A stretch of 64,000 nt of DNA from an uncultured Acetobacteraceae bacterium (lineage in GTDB: Bacteria > Pseudomonadota > Alphaproteobacteria > Acetobacterales > Acetobacteraceae), in assembly GCA_903907955.1 (NCBI GenBank), contig CAIVPZ010000082.1, positions 62,001-126,000 on the forward strand. Direction: 5' to 3'. Shown one piece after another: positions 55,226 through 63,610 of the stretch; within the stretch, counting starts at the first letter, position 1; each line of letters opens with the position of its first letter. Below the pieces are notes generated by a model that saw nothing but the letters and a program-made list of their open reading frames with translations, was not told the DNA's origin and ran no database searches. The translations under genes and the position numbers were made by a program.

Positions 55226-56893
55226 TCATGGAACGGGGTCCAGGGGGCCACCGCCCCCTGGCGGGTCCAGGGCAGCGCCCTGGCCTTCCTTCCAGCCGCC
55301 GAGGCTCGCCACCGTGTCGAAGTCAAGCAGCACGGCATCGCTGCCCGCCTCCACGGTAGTCACCTGCGCCGCATGGCGCCTGAGCAAGCTGCGCGCCCCG
55401 GCATCGCCAGCGAGGGAAAGGATTTCGACGAAAAAGGCGCGGTCCCAAAGCACCGGATTGCCAGGGTGCCCCTGGTGCACGGGCTGCACGATAAGGCGGC
55501 CGGCGCCGGGGTCGTAGGTGGCGATGATGCGGTTGAGGATGCGCGGCGTCACCAGCGGCATGTCGCCCAGGCAGACCAGCACGGCGGCGGTCTCGGCGGG
55601 CAGGGCGGCGATGCCGGCTTTCAGGCTTGCCGAAAGTCCGGCGGCGTAGTCCGGTGCGTCCACGAAGGTTACCTTCCGGCCGTTCAGCGCCGCGCGGATG
55701 TCCGCCCCGCGATGGCCGGTCACCACCAGCACCGGCCGCGCCCGGGAGGACAGCACCGCGTCCACCACCCGGGCGATCATCGGTTTGCCGGTCCGGTCGG
55801 GTGCCAGCAGCTTGTTGTGCGGGGCCATGCGGGTGGATTGCCCGGCGGCCAGCACCAGGGCGGCGACCTGGGGTGACTCCGGCTTGCCGGCGGCGCGGGC
55901 GCGCGGCAGGGGGCGGGCGATGGTGTCGTCCAACAGGCCGCCCACGCCCATGCGCATCACCTCCGCCGGCCCCACCGGCAGCCCGGCGAACACGCGGTGC
56001 AGCACCAGGTCGATGCCGTTCGGCTTCGGGCTGCGCGCGCAACCCGGCAGCACGAAAGCCGGGACGGCGCCGATCCGGCCCAGGCAGATCAGGTTGCCGG
56101 GGTCCACCGGCATGCCGAAATGGGTGATTTCCCCGCCGGCCAGCACCACCCCGGCCGGCCCCACGTCGCGGCGATCGACGGTGGCGGAGGCGCCGGCAAC
56201 CAGAAGCAGTTCGGCACCGGCCTGCAGCAACCGGCACAGCGCCGCGGCGATCGGCGTTGCTTCGTGCGCGCAGCGCAGCGGCGGCAGCAGCGTGCCGGTG
56301 AGGCCGGCGACGCGGGTTGCGGTCGCGGCGATGGTGGCCGCGAGGATGCTTTCCTTGATCCCGGGCAGTTCGGTGAGAACCAGGCCGACCCGCAACGGAC
56401 GGAACGGCAGCAAAGTGAGCGCCGGGGCGCTGCGGGCGAGGCGTTCCAATGCTTCCAGCACGCTGCCGGGCACCGCGAAGGGGATCACCTTCACCGTCGC
56501 CACCATTACCCGGGGCGCCACCACGCTGGCATCCGGCAGGGTGGCCAGGGTGAGGCTCTCGTGCAGGGTGTTGATGCGGTCCACCTGCGCGGCATCGACG
56601 CGCAGCAGGCCCGGGGCGCAGGCGTGCAGGTTGACCCGGCCGGTGCCGGCCCGCCCGCGCGCCACGCCGGGCGCGTCGAGCATGGCGGCGATCCGCCCGG
56701 CGGCTTCGTTCTCGGCCACCTCGCCGGTTTCAAGCCGGGCGGCGACGATTTCGTTGTGGCCGGCCGCGCGCAGGGCGGCGATGGCGGCGGCGTCGAGCAC
56801 GGCGCCTTTCTTCAGCACGCGCCCGGGCAGGTGATGGGAATGCGCCAGCACGGCGCCGCATGCCGCGTCGAGCGGGAAGGCGGCGAAGATCAT
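55226..56893 (-). CDS. Molybdopterin-binding/nucleotidyltransferase fusion (MocA-like)
   Basis: 555 residues. The N-terminal ~335 residues form a MoeA/MogA-like molybdopterin-binding part (HSHHLPGRVLKKGAVLD at the start, LLLVAGASATVDRRDVGP later). Residues ~345-540 are a MobA/MocA-type nucleotidyltransferase (LVLAAGQSTRMAPHNKLL, VLVVTGHRGADIR, VCLGDMPLVTP, QGHPGNPVLWDR). Such fusions add CMP or GMP to molybdenum cofactor, typically for xanthine-dehydrogenase-type enzymes. The last ~22 residues (GWKEGQGAALDPPGG...) are encoded by an inserted GC-rich repeat, so the original C-terminus was replaced or extended. Confidence 0.85.
   Translation of the reverse strand: MIFAAFPLDAACGAVLAHSHHLPGRVLKKGAVLDAAAIAALRAAGHNEIVAARLETGEVAENEAAGRIAAMLDAPGVARGRAGTGRVNLHACAPGLLRVDAAQVDRINTLHESLTLATLPDASVVAPRVMVATVKVIPFAVPGSVLEALERLARSAPALTLLPFRPLRVGLVLTELPGIKESILAATIAATATRVAGLTGTLLPPLRCAHEATPIAAALCRLLQAGAELLLVAGASATVDRRDVGPAGVVLAGGEITHFGMPVDPGNLICLGRIGAVPAFVLPGCARSPKPNGIDLVLHRVFAGLPVGPAEVMRMGVGGLLDDTIARPLPRARAAGKPESPQVAALVLAAGQSTRMAPHNKLLAPDRTGKPMIARVVDAVLSSRARPVLVVTGHRGADIRAALNGRKVTFVDAPDYAAGLSASLKAGIAALPAETAAVLVCLGDMPLVTPRILNRIIATYDPGAGRLIVQPVHQGHPGNPVLWDRAFFVEILSLAGDAGARSLLRRHAAQVTTVEAGSDAVLLDFDTVASLGGWKEGQGAALDPPGGGGPLDPVP
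55232..55293. repeat. GC-rich double-hairpin repeat, family 3, copy inside a coding end
   Basis: ccagggggccaccgccccctgg and ccagggcagcgccctgg are the two stems; the minus strand matches the element at 61661-61722. It codes the tail of the MocA-like protein. Confidence 0.85.
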
Positions 56894-57093
56894 GGCGGCG
56901 GCAAATGTTGCTCGAATGCTTGCGAAGGTCTCACCCAGCGGCCTCCTGCATCAGGGCCGACATGCTAACACGAACGCCGCCGGCACGTCGTATGGCCGGC
57001 GCATGGGGATCAACCGACTCCGGGGAAGCTGCTTGCGTGGGCACGACTGTTCGGCCACACCATTGCACTGAAGAATCGGCGTGGACGGCAAGC

Positions 57094-58131
57094 ATGAAGA
57101 ATGGCGGGACGGAGTGGCGGCGCTTTTTTTGCGTGGCCGTTGGGGGCGCCGCCGCCGGTGTAGCGCTGCTGTTCGCCTTCGTTGCGGTCGTGGACCCGTG
57201 GGGAGGGCTACCGCTGGCCCCGCCCCTGCCGCGTCGCCCGGTTTCCGCGCAGTCCCGCTTCGTAAAGCCCATGCTGGCGCGCGATCTCAGGTTCGATTCG
57301 GCCGTGATCGGCTCGTCGGTCGCGAAGCTGTTGCGGCCGGAAGCTCTCAACGCGGCGCTGGGGGGACGATTCGTCAACCTCGCGTTCGATGCCGCGACGG
57401 CATACGAGCAGGATCGCATTCTGGAAGTGTTCGTGCGCGCCCACCCCGATGCGCGCACGGTCGTGCTTGCGGTGGACTTACGCTGGTGCAACCCGGGACC
57501 CGAGTTGCTGCACCTGCCGGCTTACCCGTTTCCCGAATGGCTCTACGCCACGCAGCGTTGGGTTGGCTATCGCGAGGTCCTGACGCTCACTGCGGTGCGC
57601 GATGCCTGGGCGCAGGCGGCAACGATTGCCGGGCTTCGCCCTGCCCGGCGGGAGGCAGCCGATGGGTTTGCGCCATTCGAGGGCGCCGAGGCCGCCTGGA
57701 ACCTGCAGCGCGCACGCCAGCGCATCGCTGCTGACGGCATCATCCCGGCGCCGCCTGAACGGCGTGGCGAACCCGCTCCATACGTCACTCATGATCGCCT
57801 CAGGAAAATGCTGGCGGCGTTGCCAACGACGACCCTGGCGGTGCTGTTCTTCCCGCCCTATGCGCTGTCGTTCCAGGGCCTCCCCGACGGTGTCTCTGCA
57901 CGATACTGGGCCGGCTGCAAAGATCGAGTGGCCGGTTTTTCGCGTGCCCGCCGCCACACGGTGCTTGCCGATTTCATGCGCGATACGCCGTTCACGCGCG
58001 AGCCGGCGCATTATTACGATGGTGTGCATTATCGGCTGACCGTCTCTGACCGGTTGGCAGCCGACATCGCGCAGGCAGCGAATGGTGCAGCGACCGAAGC
58101 GGACTACGCGTTATTGGTCGCCGCCGACTAG
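57094..58131 (+). CDS. Membrane-anchored SGNH-like protein
   Basis: 345 residues from ATG at 57094. One N-terminal membrane helix (~11-32, CVAVGGAAAGVALLFAFVAV), then an extracytoplasmic part. AVIGSSVAKLLRPEALNAAL resembles SGNH block I (GSS) and HYYDGVHYRL near the end resembles the DxxH block; between them lie NLAFDAATAYEQDR and VVLAVDLRWC. Such proteins often act with O-acyltransferases on polysaccharides, but none is adjacent. The TAG stop is in repeat copy C. Function only suggested. Confidence 0.68.
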   Translation: MKNGGTEWRRFFCVAVGGAAAGVALLFAFVAVVDPWGGLPLAPPLPRRPVSAQSRFVKPMLARDLRFDSAVIGSSVAKLLRPEALNAALGGRFVNLAFDAATAYEQDRILEVFVRAHPDARTVVLAVDLRWCNPGPELLHLPAYPFPEWLYATQRWVGYREVLTLTAVRDAWAQAATIAGLRPARREAADGFAPFEGAEAAWNLQRARQRIAADGIIPAPPERRGEPAPYVTHDRLRKMLAALPTTTLAVLFFPPYALSFQGLPDGVSARYWAGCKDRVAGFSRARRHTVLADFMRDTPFTREPAHYYDGVHYRLTVSDRLAADIAQAANGAATEADYALLVAAD

Positions 58132-58228
58132 AGCGCGCTGACCGTAAACGGTCCGCGCGCTCTAGCTCTTTGTTTTGGCGAGCAACTTTATCGGCCGGCT
58201 GTCGCCGGTCTGGCCGATGTTGCGCTAG
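58128..58228 (-). repeat. Two-hairpin element, family 1, copy C (inverted)
   Basis: Reverse-strand copy of the elements at 18818 and 30818, including ttgttttggcgagcaac and the outer CTAG ends. The hairpin ctagagcgcg...cgcgctctag has 10 bp here. The first CTAG is the stop of the SGNH-like gene. Confidence 0.92.
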
Positions 58229-58289
58229 AAAGGGCAACCGATGGCGCGGCCGGATGGGAAGGCGCCAGACTTCTGTTGAATAATCAGTG

Positions 58290-59240
58290 TTATTCGCGGT
58301 GCTGTCGCCCGAGCGTGGCGGAGGGAAGCTCCCCGAACAGAATCTTGTACTCCTGAGCGAAGCGGCCGAACTGCCAGAAGCCGAACCGCGTCGCGATCGC
58401 GGTCACCGTCGTTCCGGCCGGCGCGCTGGCCAGCAGCGCGCGGCGGGCGAGGTGCATGCGGCGCAGCAGCAGGTAGCGATGTGGCCCCATCCCCAACTGC
58501 CGCTGACAGCAGGCCCGCAACGCGCGGTCCGACACGCCGATTTCGGCGCAGAGTTCGGGGATATAGACCGGCTGATCCCGATGGTTTTCCAGCGCCCTGC
58601 GGAAGCGGTGCATGATCACCGCCTGGTGCTGCAACGCCAGCGGGGCCGCATGGAGCTTTGCCGCGCTGAGGCAGCCGATCATGGCTTCCAGCAGGGACTG
58701 CTCCATGCCGTGCACTGCCGCGGGGTTGCCGAGGGTCTCCGGGGTGTCTTCGGCCACTTTGCCGATCGCCGCGTGCAGGCGCTGGAGCCGATCCATCGCG
58801 GCGGCAGGCGGGGTCACGGCAACCGCCTTCCGCCCCGGCGTGAGGTCGCAGCCGGCGATCACGGCGCCGGCCGACACCATCGCCTCGATCGGCAGCGATA
58901 TGGCGCCCCAGCCAACCGGGCCGGTGGATCGCTGGAAGCCGTCCTGCCCTTCGCTGTGCCGCAGGATGCCGCTCGGCTGCATTTCGACGCCGCCCCAGAA
59001 CAGCGGCGGGCCGGGTTGGGTCCGGAACGAGATGCTGGCCTGGCCGCAGGGATGCACCGAGTGGGCGACCCGCGGCAGCGTCTCATTCAGGCACTGCATC
59101 CAAACCCGATTCAAGGTGATGTCGGTCAGTCTGGCAATGAATCGCCCGCCGCCGGTGACCGTCATTTCAGTCCGGGCGACGCGAATGGAAGTCGCGTAAT
59201 CATCCGGCTCACGAAACGACAGCACGGCGCTGGAAGGCAT
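58290..59240 (-). CDS. AraC-family transcriptional regulator
   Basis: 316 residues from ATG at 59240 with GAGGT seven bases upstream. The C-terminal ~100 residues hold two helix-turn-helix units (YIPELCAEIGVSDRALRACC, TTVTAIATRFGFWQFGRFAQ). The N-terminal ~200 residues form an effector/dimerisation region resembling AraC-binding-like domains. Target genes and ligand are unknown; no divergent partner gene is close (242 bp to the lipoprotein end upstream). Confidence 0.88.
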   Translation of the reverse strand: MPSSAVLSFREPDDYATSIRVARTEMTVTGGGRFIARLTDITLNRVWMQCLNETLPRVAHSVHPCGQASISFRTQPGPPLFWGGVEMQPSGILRHSEGQDGFQRSTGPVGWGAISLPIEAMVSAGAVIAGCDLTPGRKAVAVTPPAAAMDRLQRLHAAIGKVAEDTPETLGNPAAVHGMEQSLLEAMIGCLSAAKLHAAPLALQHQAVIMHRFRRALENHRDQPVYIPELCAEIGVSDRALRACCQRQLGMGPHRYLLLRRMHLARRALLASAPAGTTVTAIATRFGFWQFGRFAQEYKILFGELPSATLGRQHRE

Positions 59241-59482
59241 GGAAGTACCTCGGGCGCGTTTCCAAGCGGTCCATTGCAAGGCGTGCAACAGAGCAGGCGC
59301 TTGTAGCCCGGAGGCCAGCCCGGTGCTGTTCACGTTCCCGCGAGAACCGTTGCGCGGTGGCAAGGCGTAACGTTCTAAACGAAATCCGAATTGCCCGGGT
59401 GAGCCGGTCAGGGTGTTGGCAGCTTTGCCGCCGCGCCATCGGGCGGGCGCAAACGCGGCGCCCGCCGATACGGCGTCGGCCG

Positions 59483-59983
59483 CTACTGCATGCTGATGAC
59501 CATGGCATCGGCGCCCAGGCTGAGCATCAAGCCTTCGCGCCTCGCCCGCAGCCGCATGATGACGCCGGCCGGGTTCTGCAGCATCAGGTCGCCGGCGCTC
59601 GACTGCCCGATGGCGAAGCCGTAACGGGCCTGTCCGTAGGTGCCGGGGAACTGCAGCACGTTGCGCAGATGGTAGACATAGCCTTGCGCCTGGATCTCCG
59701 ACACGCCGATGCCGCCAACGCCCAGCCCGCTCACGCTGAACGGGTAGGTCTGGCCCTGAAAGGACAGGGTGCCCGTGCCGGTGCTGCCGCTGCCGATATA
59801 GGCGGCCTGCACCTGCTGCATATTCACGATGCCGTCGGGCATCATGCCTTCGAACTGCTCCGGTGGCATGCCGCCGCTGCCGCTGCTGCAACCGGCGAGC
59901 GCGCCGGTTCCACCCAGCAATACGCCGTTCAGCAGGAGCAGACAGTCGCGCCGGCGCAGGCGGGGGGATGCATGATGTGCCAT
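59483..59983 (-). CDS. Conserved-looking lipoprotein of unknown function
   Basis: 166 residues from ATG at 59983. Twin-basic N-terminus then lipobox TGALAGC (Cys ~30). The mature part is Gly-rich and beta-like: AAYIGSGSTGTGTLSFQGQT, YPFSVSGLGVGGIGVSEIQA, FPGTYGQARYGFAIGQSSAG, LQNPAGVIMRLRARREGLML. These patterns look conserved across proteobacterial lipoproteins, but the family name is not certain. No ribosome site is strong. It is flanked by unrelated regulators. Confidence 0.72.
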   Translation of the reverse strand: MAHHASPRLRRRDCLLLLNGVLLGGTGALAGCSSGSGGMPPEQFEGMMPDGIVNMQQVQAAYIGSGSTGTGTLSFQGQTYPFSVSGLGVGGIGVSEIQAQGYVYHLRNVLQFPGTYGQARYGFAIGQSSAGDLMLQNPAGVIMRLRARREGLMLSLGADAMVISMQ

Positions 59984-60338
59984 GGAGCGGGTTCTTTCAG
60001 CTTCGGGTGTTGTCTGCCAGGCGATGTTGCAGCGCATGGCGGCTGTTTGGCCAGAACATCGTTTGCGGCTGTCCACCATCGCCTCCGCATCACGATCCGG
60101 TCAGCGCAACATCCGCTGCGCCGGTCATTGGCCCGGACCGGTGCGATTATTATGAGAATCCGCCGCAGGTGACCATGCGAATCTGGCGCGCGAGGGGGGC
60201 GGTGATACCATCGCAACGTGCCGATTCTGCATAGGCAACGTGCCTGCGGTTGGCCAGAATGGCCGGCCTGCAAACGGACGCACGGGGTGGCGGTTCGCGC
60301 CCTCCGCCGGTCCTGCTCAGACGCGCTGGAGAGGTCTC
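59984..60338. other. Divergent intergenic region, 355 bp
   Basis: No gene, repeat or obvious hairpin is seen. It must hold the promoters of the lipoprotein (minus) and DUF2092 (plus) genes. Confidence 0.5.
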
Positions 60339-61130
60339 ATGGCGTCCCCACACACGATTCGTATTCTGGCCTGTGTCGGTATCGGCCTGCTGTTCGCCAC
60401 GGCGGCACCGGCGCAGCCGCCGCCCCCGCCCGAACACCCGGCCATCGAGCCGGCCGCGCTGGATCTTCTGAAAGCCACCGGCAAGCGGCTGGCCGAGGCC
60501 AGGGCGCTGAGCTTCACCGCCCTCACCACCTACGAACATCCCGCCCGCAGCGGGCAGCCGCTGTATTACACCACCCTGTCCGAGGTGGTGTTCCAGCGAC
60601 CCGACAGGTTGCGCGTCATCACCCCGGCGGACGGCCCGCCATCGGAGTTCTATTACGACGGCAAGGTCATGGTCGCCTACGATCCGGCGGTGGACCTGGT
60701 GGCGGTGGCCGATGCGCCGCCCACCCTCGATGCGGCACTGAAGCAGGCGCTCGACCGCGCGGCGATCTACTTCCCCTTCGCCGAGATCCTGGTGGCCGAT
60801 CCCTACGCCAATCTGTCGGAGGGTCTGACCTCGGCCTTTCTGGTCGGCCGTTCGAAGCTGGTGGGCGACACCGTCACCGACATGGTGGCGATCGCCACCG
60901 ATACCGTGCAGGCGGAAATCTGGATCGGCGTCGACGACCGGCTGCCGCGCATGATCCGTACGGTCCATCCGAAGGAGCCCGGGGAAGGGCGCACCGAAGT
61001 CCAGTTCAGCAACTGGCAACTGGATGCGAAGGTGGCGCCGGCCGGGTTCACCACGCCGCACGCCGCCACCTCGCCGCGGATGCCGTTCGCCCGTCCGGAT
61101 GCGCCGCCGGTGCCGGCAAAGCAGCAATGA
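60339..61130 (+). CDS. DUF2092 family periplasmic protein
   Basis: 263 residues from ATG at 60339 with GGAGAGG five bases upstream. Signal peptide 1-25 (ILACVGIGLLFATAAPAQ). The mature part (LKATGKRLAEARALSFTALT, LSEVVFQRPDRLRVITPADG, FYYDGKVMVAYDPAVDLVAV, AEIWIGVDDRLPRMIRTVHP) matches DUF2092, a LolA/LolB-like lipoprotein-carrier fold. Role unknown. It is followed by a Gly-rich exported protein 16 bp downstream, a common partnership. Confidence 0.85.
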   Translation: MASPHTIRILACVGIGLLFATAAPAQPPPPPEHPAIEPAALDLLKATGKRLAEARALSFTALTTYEHPARSGQPLYYTTLSEVVFQRPDRLRVITPADGPPSEFYYDGKVMVAYDPAVDLVAVADAPPTLDAALKQALDRAAIYFPFAEILVADPYANLSEGLTSAFLVGRSKLVGDTVTDMVAIATDTVQAEIWIGVDDRLPRMIRTVHPKEPGEGRTEVQFSNWQLDAKVAPAGFTTPHAATSPRMPFARPDAPPVPAKQQ

Positions 61131-61146
61131 GCAGCGGGAGTTCGTC

Positions 61147-61659
61147 ATGAGCAGGCTGTGGATGGCCGCCGTGTTGGCGGGGTTGCTGATCCTGGGCAGC
61201 GGTTCGGCCGAAGCCTGGTACCGCGGCGGCGGCTGGGCAGCCGGCGGCGGTGGCGGCCACTGGGGGGCGGCCGGCGGCGGCCACTGGGCGGCCGGCGGTG
61301 ACGGCCATTACGCCTATGGGGGCTATCATTATGGTGGCGGCGGCTACGGCTATCATCCCCCCGCCGTGGTCAATCATTACTACGGCACCGGTTGCTACAA
61401 CTGCGGCGGCTGGGGCGGCGGCGGGGCGGCGGTGGCGGGTGCCGCCGTCGGCGTGGCGGCGGGCGTCGCGATCGGCGCGGCGGCGAGCAATTCGGCTTAC
61501 GCCGCCGGCTATGCAGCGGGCAGCGTCTACGCGGCGTTGCCGGCCGGGTGCGTCTATACGCCGGTCGGCGGCGTTACCTACTACCAGTGCAACGGCACCT
61601 GGTTCAGCCCGGCCTATGGGGCCAATGGAACGTATTACAACGTGGTGGCGGCGCCTTGA
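61147..61659 (+). CDS. Glycine-rich exported protein
   Basis: 170 residues from ATG at 61147 with GGGAG seven bases upstream. Signal peptide 1-23, then Gly/His/Tyr-rich low-complexity sequence (GGHWGAAGGGHWAAGG, YGGYHYGGGGYGYH), a hydrophobic Ala/Val stretch (~98-118) and a small Cys-containing end (CVYTPVGGVTYYQCNGTWFS). Co-transcribed with the DUF2092 gene. Similar proteins are poorly characterised surface components. Confidence 0.75.
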   Translation: MSRLWMAAVLAGLLILGSGSAEAWYRGGGWAAGGGGGHWGAAGGGHWAAGGDGHYAYGGYHYGGGGYGYHPPAVVNHYYGTGCYNCGGWGGGGAAVAGAAVGVAAGVAIGAAASNSAYAAGYAAGSVYAALPAGCVYTPVGGVTYYQCNGTWFSPAYGANGTYYNVVAAP

Positions 61660-61660
61660 G

Positions 61661-61722
61661 GAAGCAAGGCCAGGGCGCTGCCCTGGACCCGGCAGGGGGC
61701 AGTGGCCCCCTGCACCCCATCA
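61661..61722. repeat. GC-rich double-hairpin repeat, family 3
   Basis: ccagggcgctgccctgg and cagggggcagtggccccctg stems, as at 55232-55293. It begins 1 bp after the Gly-rich gene and ends at the TGA of the PqiA-like gene on the other strand. Confidence 0.85.
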
Positions 61723-63024
61723 CCTGCTGCGTTCTGCTTCCGCTGCGTCCCACATCAGGCGCGGGTCGAATGATTCCGCCGCGAAAATTGTGAGAATTAC
61801 CACCGCGCAGAACGCGACGGCGCCAACGCCGGGCTGAATGGTCACGACATTGCCGAACTGCACCAACGCGCCCAGCAGCGATTCCATGAAAATATCCACC
61901 ATCGACCAGCGGCCGATCAGCAGCACGAATTTGTACAGCATCGTCCGCTCGCGCAGGCGGGCGGCGGTGCCGGTCTGCACGCAGACCAGCATGGTGCCGA
62001 GCCCGACCAGCTTGAGCATCGGAATGGCGATGCTTGCCATGAACACCAGCGCCGCCAGCGGCCACATCTTCGCCTCGATCAACTCGCGCACGCCGCCCAG
62101 GATGGTGCTCGGCGCCCCGGCGCCAAGCTGCATGACGGTGAGCACGGGATAGATGTTGGCGGGGAGGTAAAGCACCACCGCAGCCAGGCACAGCGCCCAG
62201 GTGCGCGCGACGCTGTTGGGCTTGCGGCGGTGCAGCGGCGCCCCGCAGCGCCGGCACCCCTGATCCGCTTCCGCCGGCGGTGGCTGGACCAGCCCGCAGC
62301 CATGGCAGCTCAGCACGCCCGCCGGCAGCGGCGCACCGGAAGCCGGCGCATGGCTGGGCGGGCCGGCCACGCCGCGACGCTGCAACTCCTCCCAGATCGC
62401 GTCGGAATCGAGCAGCGAGGCGAGCCAGGTCATGACCACGCTGAGCGCCACGAGAGCCACCAGCGCGGCGCCCACGTCGATCTGCACCAGATCCTGCAGC
62501 TTCACGTAGGCGACGAAGGCGCCGAGCAGCAGCACATCGATCATCGACCACGGGCCGAGCCTGGTCAGCACCTTGAACACCCATCGCAGATGCTGCGGCG
62601 GGCGCGGCAGCCGCAGCATCAGCAGCACATACAGCGTACCGCTGACCAGCAGGAACGGCGCCACGACGGTGGTGAACAACACCACGATGGCCAGCGGCCA
62701 CAGGCCGCGGCTGCGCAGTTCGATCGGGCCGCCGAACAGGTTGGTATGGTGGATGATGCCGGCGGTCTGCACCGTCATCAGGGTCTTGATGGTGGCGATC
62801 GCCAGCAGCACGAGGGCGGCGAAGGCGAGCGCCGCGGCGTGGTCGAGCGGATTGTCGTGGCCGCGCCGCAGCACCCCGCCGCAGCGGCCGCAGCGAGCCA
62901 TCTCATGCGCGTGCAGTGGTGGAACAATCTGGAATTCCCCGCAGCCCCGGCATTCGTGCAGGGTCGGCGCAGGGGCCTCGCCATCCGCCGCCTCGACGGG
63001 TAAAGAGACGCGTGCGGTGGCCAT
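61720..63024 (-). CDS. pqiA: PqiA-family intermembrane transport membrane protein
   Basis: 434 residues from ATG at 63024. Two PqiA modules, each with a zinc-ribbon-like pair of Cys motifs (CRGCGE and CGRCGG; CHGCGL and CRRCGA) followed by four membrane helices (NPLDHAAALAFAALVLLAIA; LCLAAVVLYLPANIYPVLTV and later). In E. coli PqiA and PqiB move phospholipid across the envelope. It starts 2 bp after the pqiC stop. The order here is pqiB, pqiC, pqiA instead of pqiA, pqiB, pqiC. Confidence 0.92.
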   Translation of the reverse strand: MATARVSLPVEAADGEAPAPTLHECRGCGEFQIVPPLHAHEMARCGRCGGVLRRGHDNPLDHAAALAFAALVLLAIATIKTLMTVQTAGIIHHTNLFGGPIELRSRGLWPLAIVVLFTTVVAPFLLVSGTLYVLLMLRLPRPPQHLRWVFKVLTRLGPWSMIDVLLLGAFVAYVKLQDLVQIDVGAALVALVALSVVMTWLASLLDSDAIWEELQRRGVAGPPSHAPASGAPLPAGVLSCHGCGLVQPPPAEADQGCRRCGAPLHRRKPNSVARTWALCLAAVVLYLPANIYPVLTVMQLGAGAPSTILGGVRELIEAKMWPLAALVFMASIAIPMLKLVGLGTMLVCVQTGTAARLRERTMLYKFVLLIGRWSMVDIFMESLLGALVQFGNVVTIQPGVGAVAFCAVVILTIFAAESFDPRLMWDAAEAERSR

Positions 63025-63025
63025 T

Positions 63026-63610
63026 TCAGCCGCTGGCGAGAAGGCCGGCGACCCGGTCGGCGAGTTGTCCGAGCGCGTCGCTGATCGCCGCCACTGCGCC
63101 CGGGACGCCCACGGATGGCGGCACCGCCTTGAGCGCAATGGTCTGTGCGGTCGGCGATTGCCGGGCGGACGCAAGGGTAATGCCCACCTGTGCCCGCAGC
63201 ACCACGGTGCCGTCGCTGTCGGCATCGAGGCGCAGCACATTGATCTCCACAGTCGCATCCGGCTTGTTGCCGATCGCGCCGAGTTCCGACAGCACCACGC
63301 TGCCCGGCAGGCGTTGCGAAAAGTTTTCGATCAGGACCCGGCCCAGCATGGCGGCGAGCGGCTCGCCCCACCAGTCGTTCAGTTCCACCACGAGCTGGTA
63401 TGAGGCCGAGGAGCGGACGATCTGCGGCCGTTCGAGATAGCGCGCCAGGCTGATCTCGCGCAGCACGACGATGTGCGGCCCCCCTGGGCGCGGCGTGCCG
63501 GGCACCGGGGCAATCGTGTAGAGCGTCGGGTTGGGCGAGGAGGAGCAGGCCGCGAGCAGCGCCGGGCCGGCGGCTGCGAGCAACAGGAATCGTCGCTTGA
63601 TCGCGCTCAC
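63026..63610 (-). CDS. pqiC: PqiC-like ABC-type transport auxiliary lipoprotein
   Basis: 194 residues from GTG at 63610, overlapping the upstream stop as GTGA. Lipobox LLAAC (Cys ~22). PqiC/DUF330-like pattern: SPNPTLYTIAPVPGTPRPGG, REISLARYLERPQIVRSSAS, DWWGEPLAAMLGRVLIENFS. Outer-membrane lipoprotein that acts with PqiB. Translationally coupled to it. Confidence 0.9.
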   Translation of the reverse strand: MSAIKRRFLLLAAAGPALLAACSSSPNPTLYTIAPVPGTPRPGGPHIVVLREISLARYLERPQIVRSSASYQLVVELNDWWGEPLAAMLGRVLIENFSQRLPGSVVLSELGAIGNKPDATVEINVLRLDADSDGTVVLRAQVGITLASARQSPTAQTIALKAVPPSVGVPGAVAAISDALGQLADRVAGLLASG

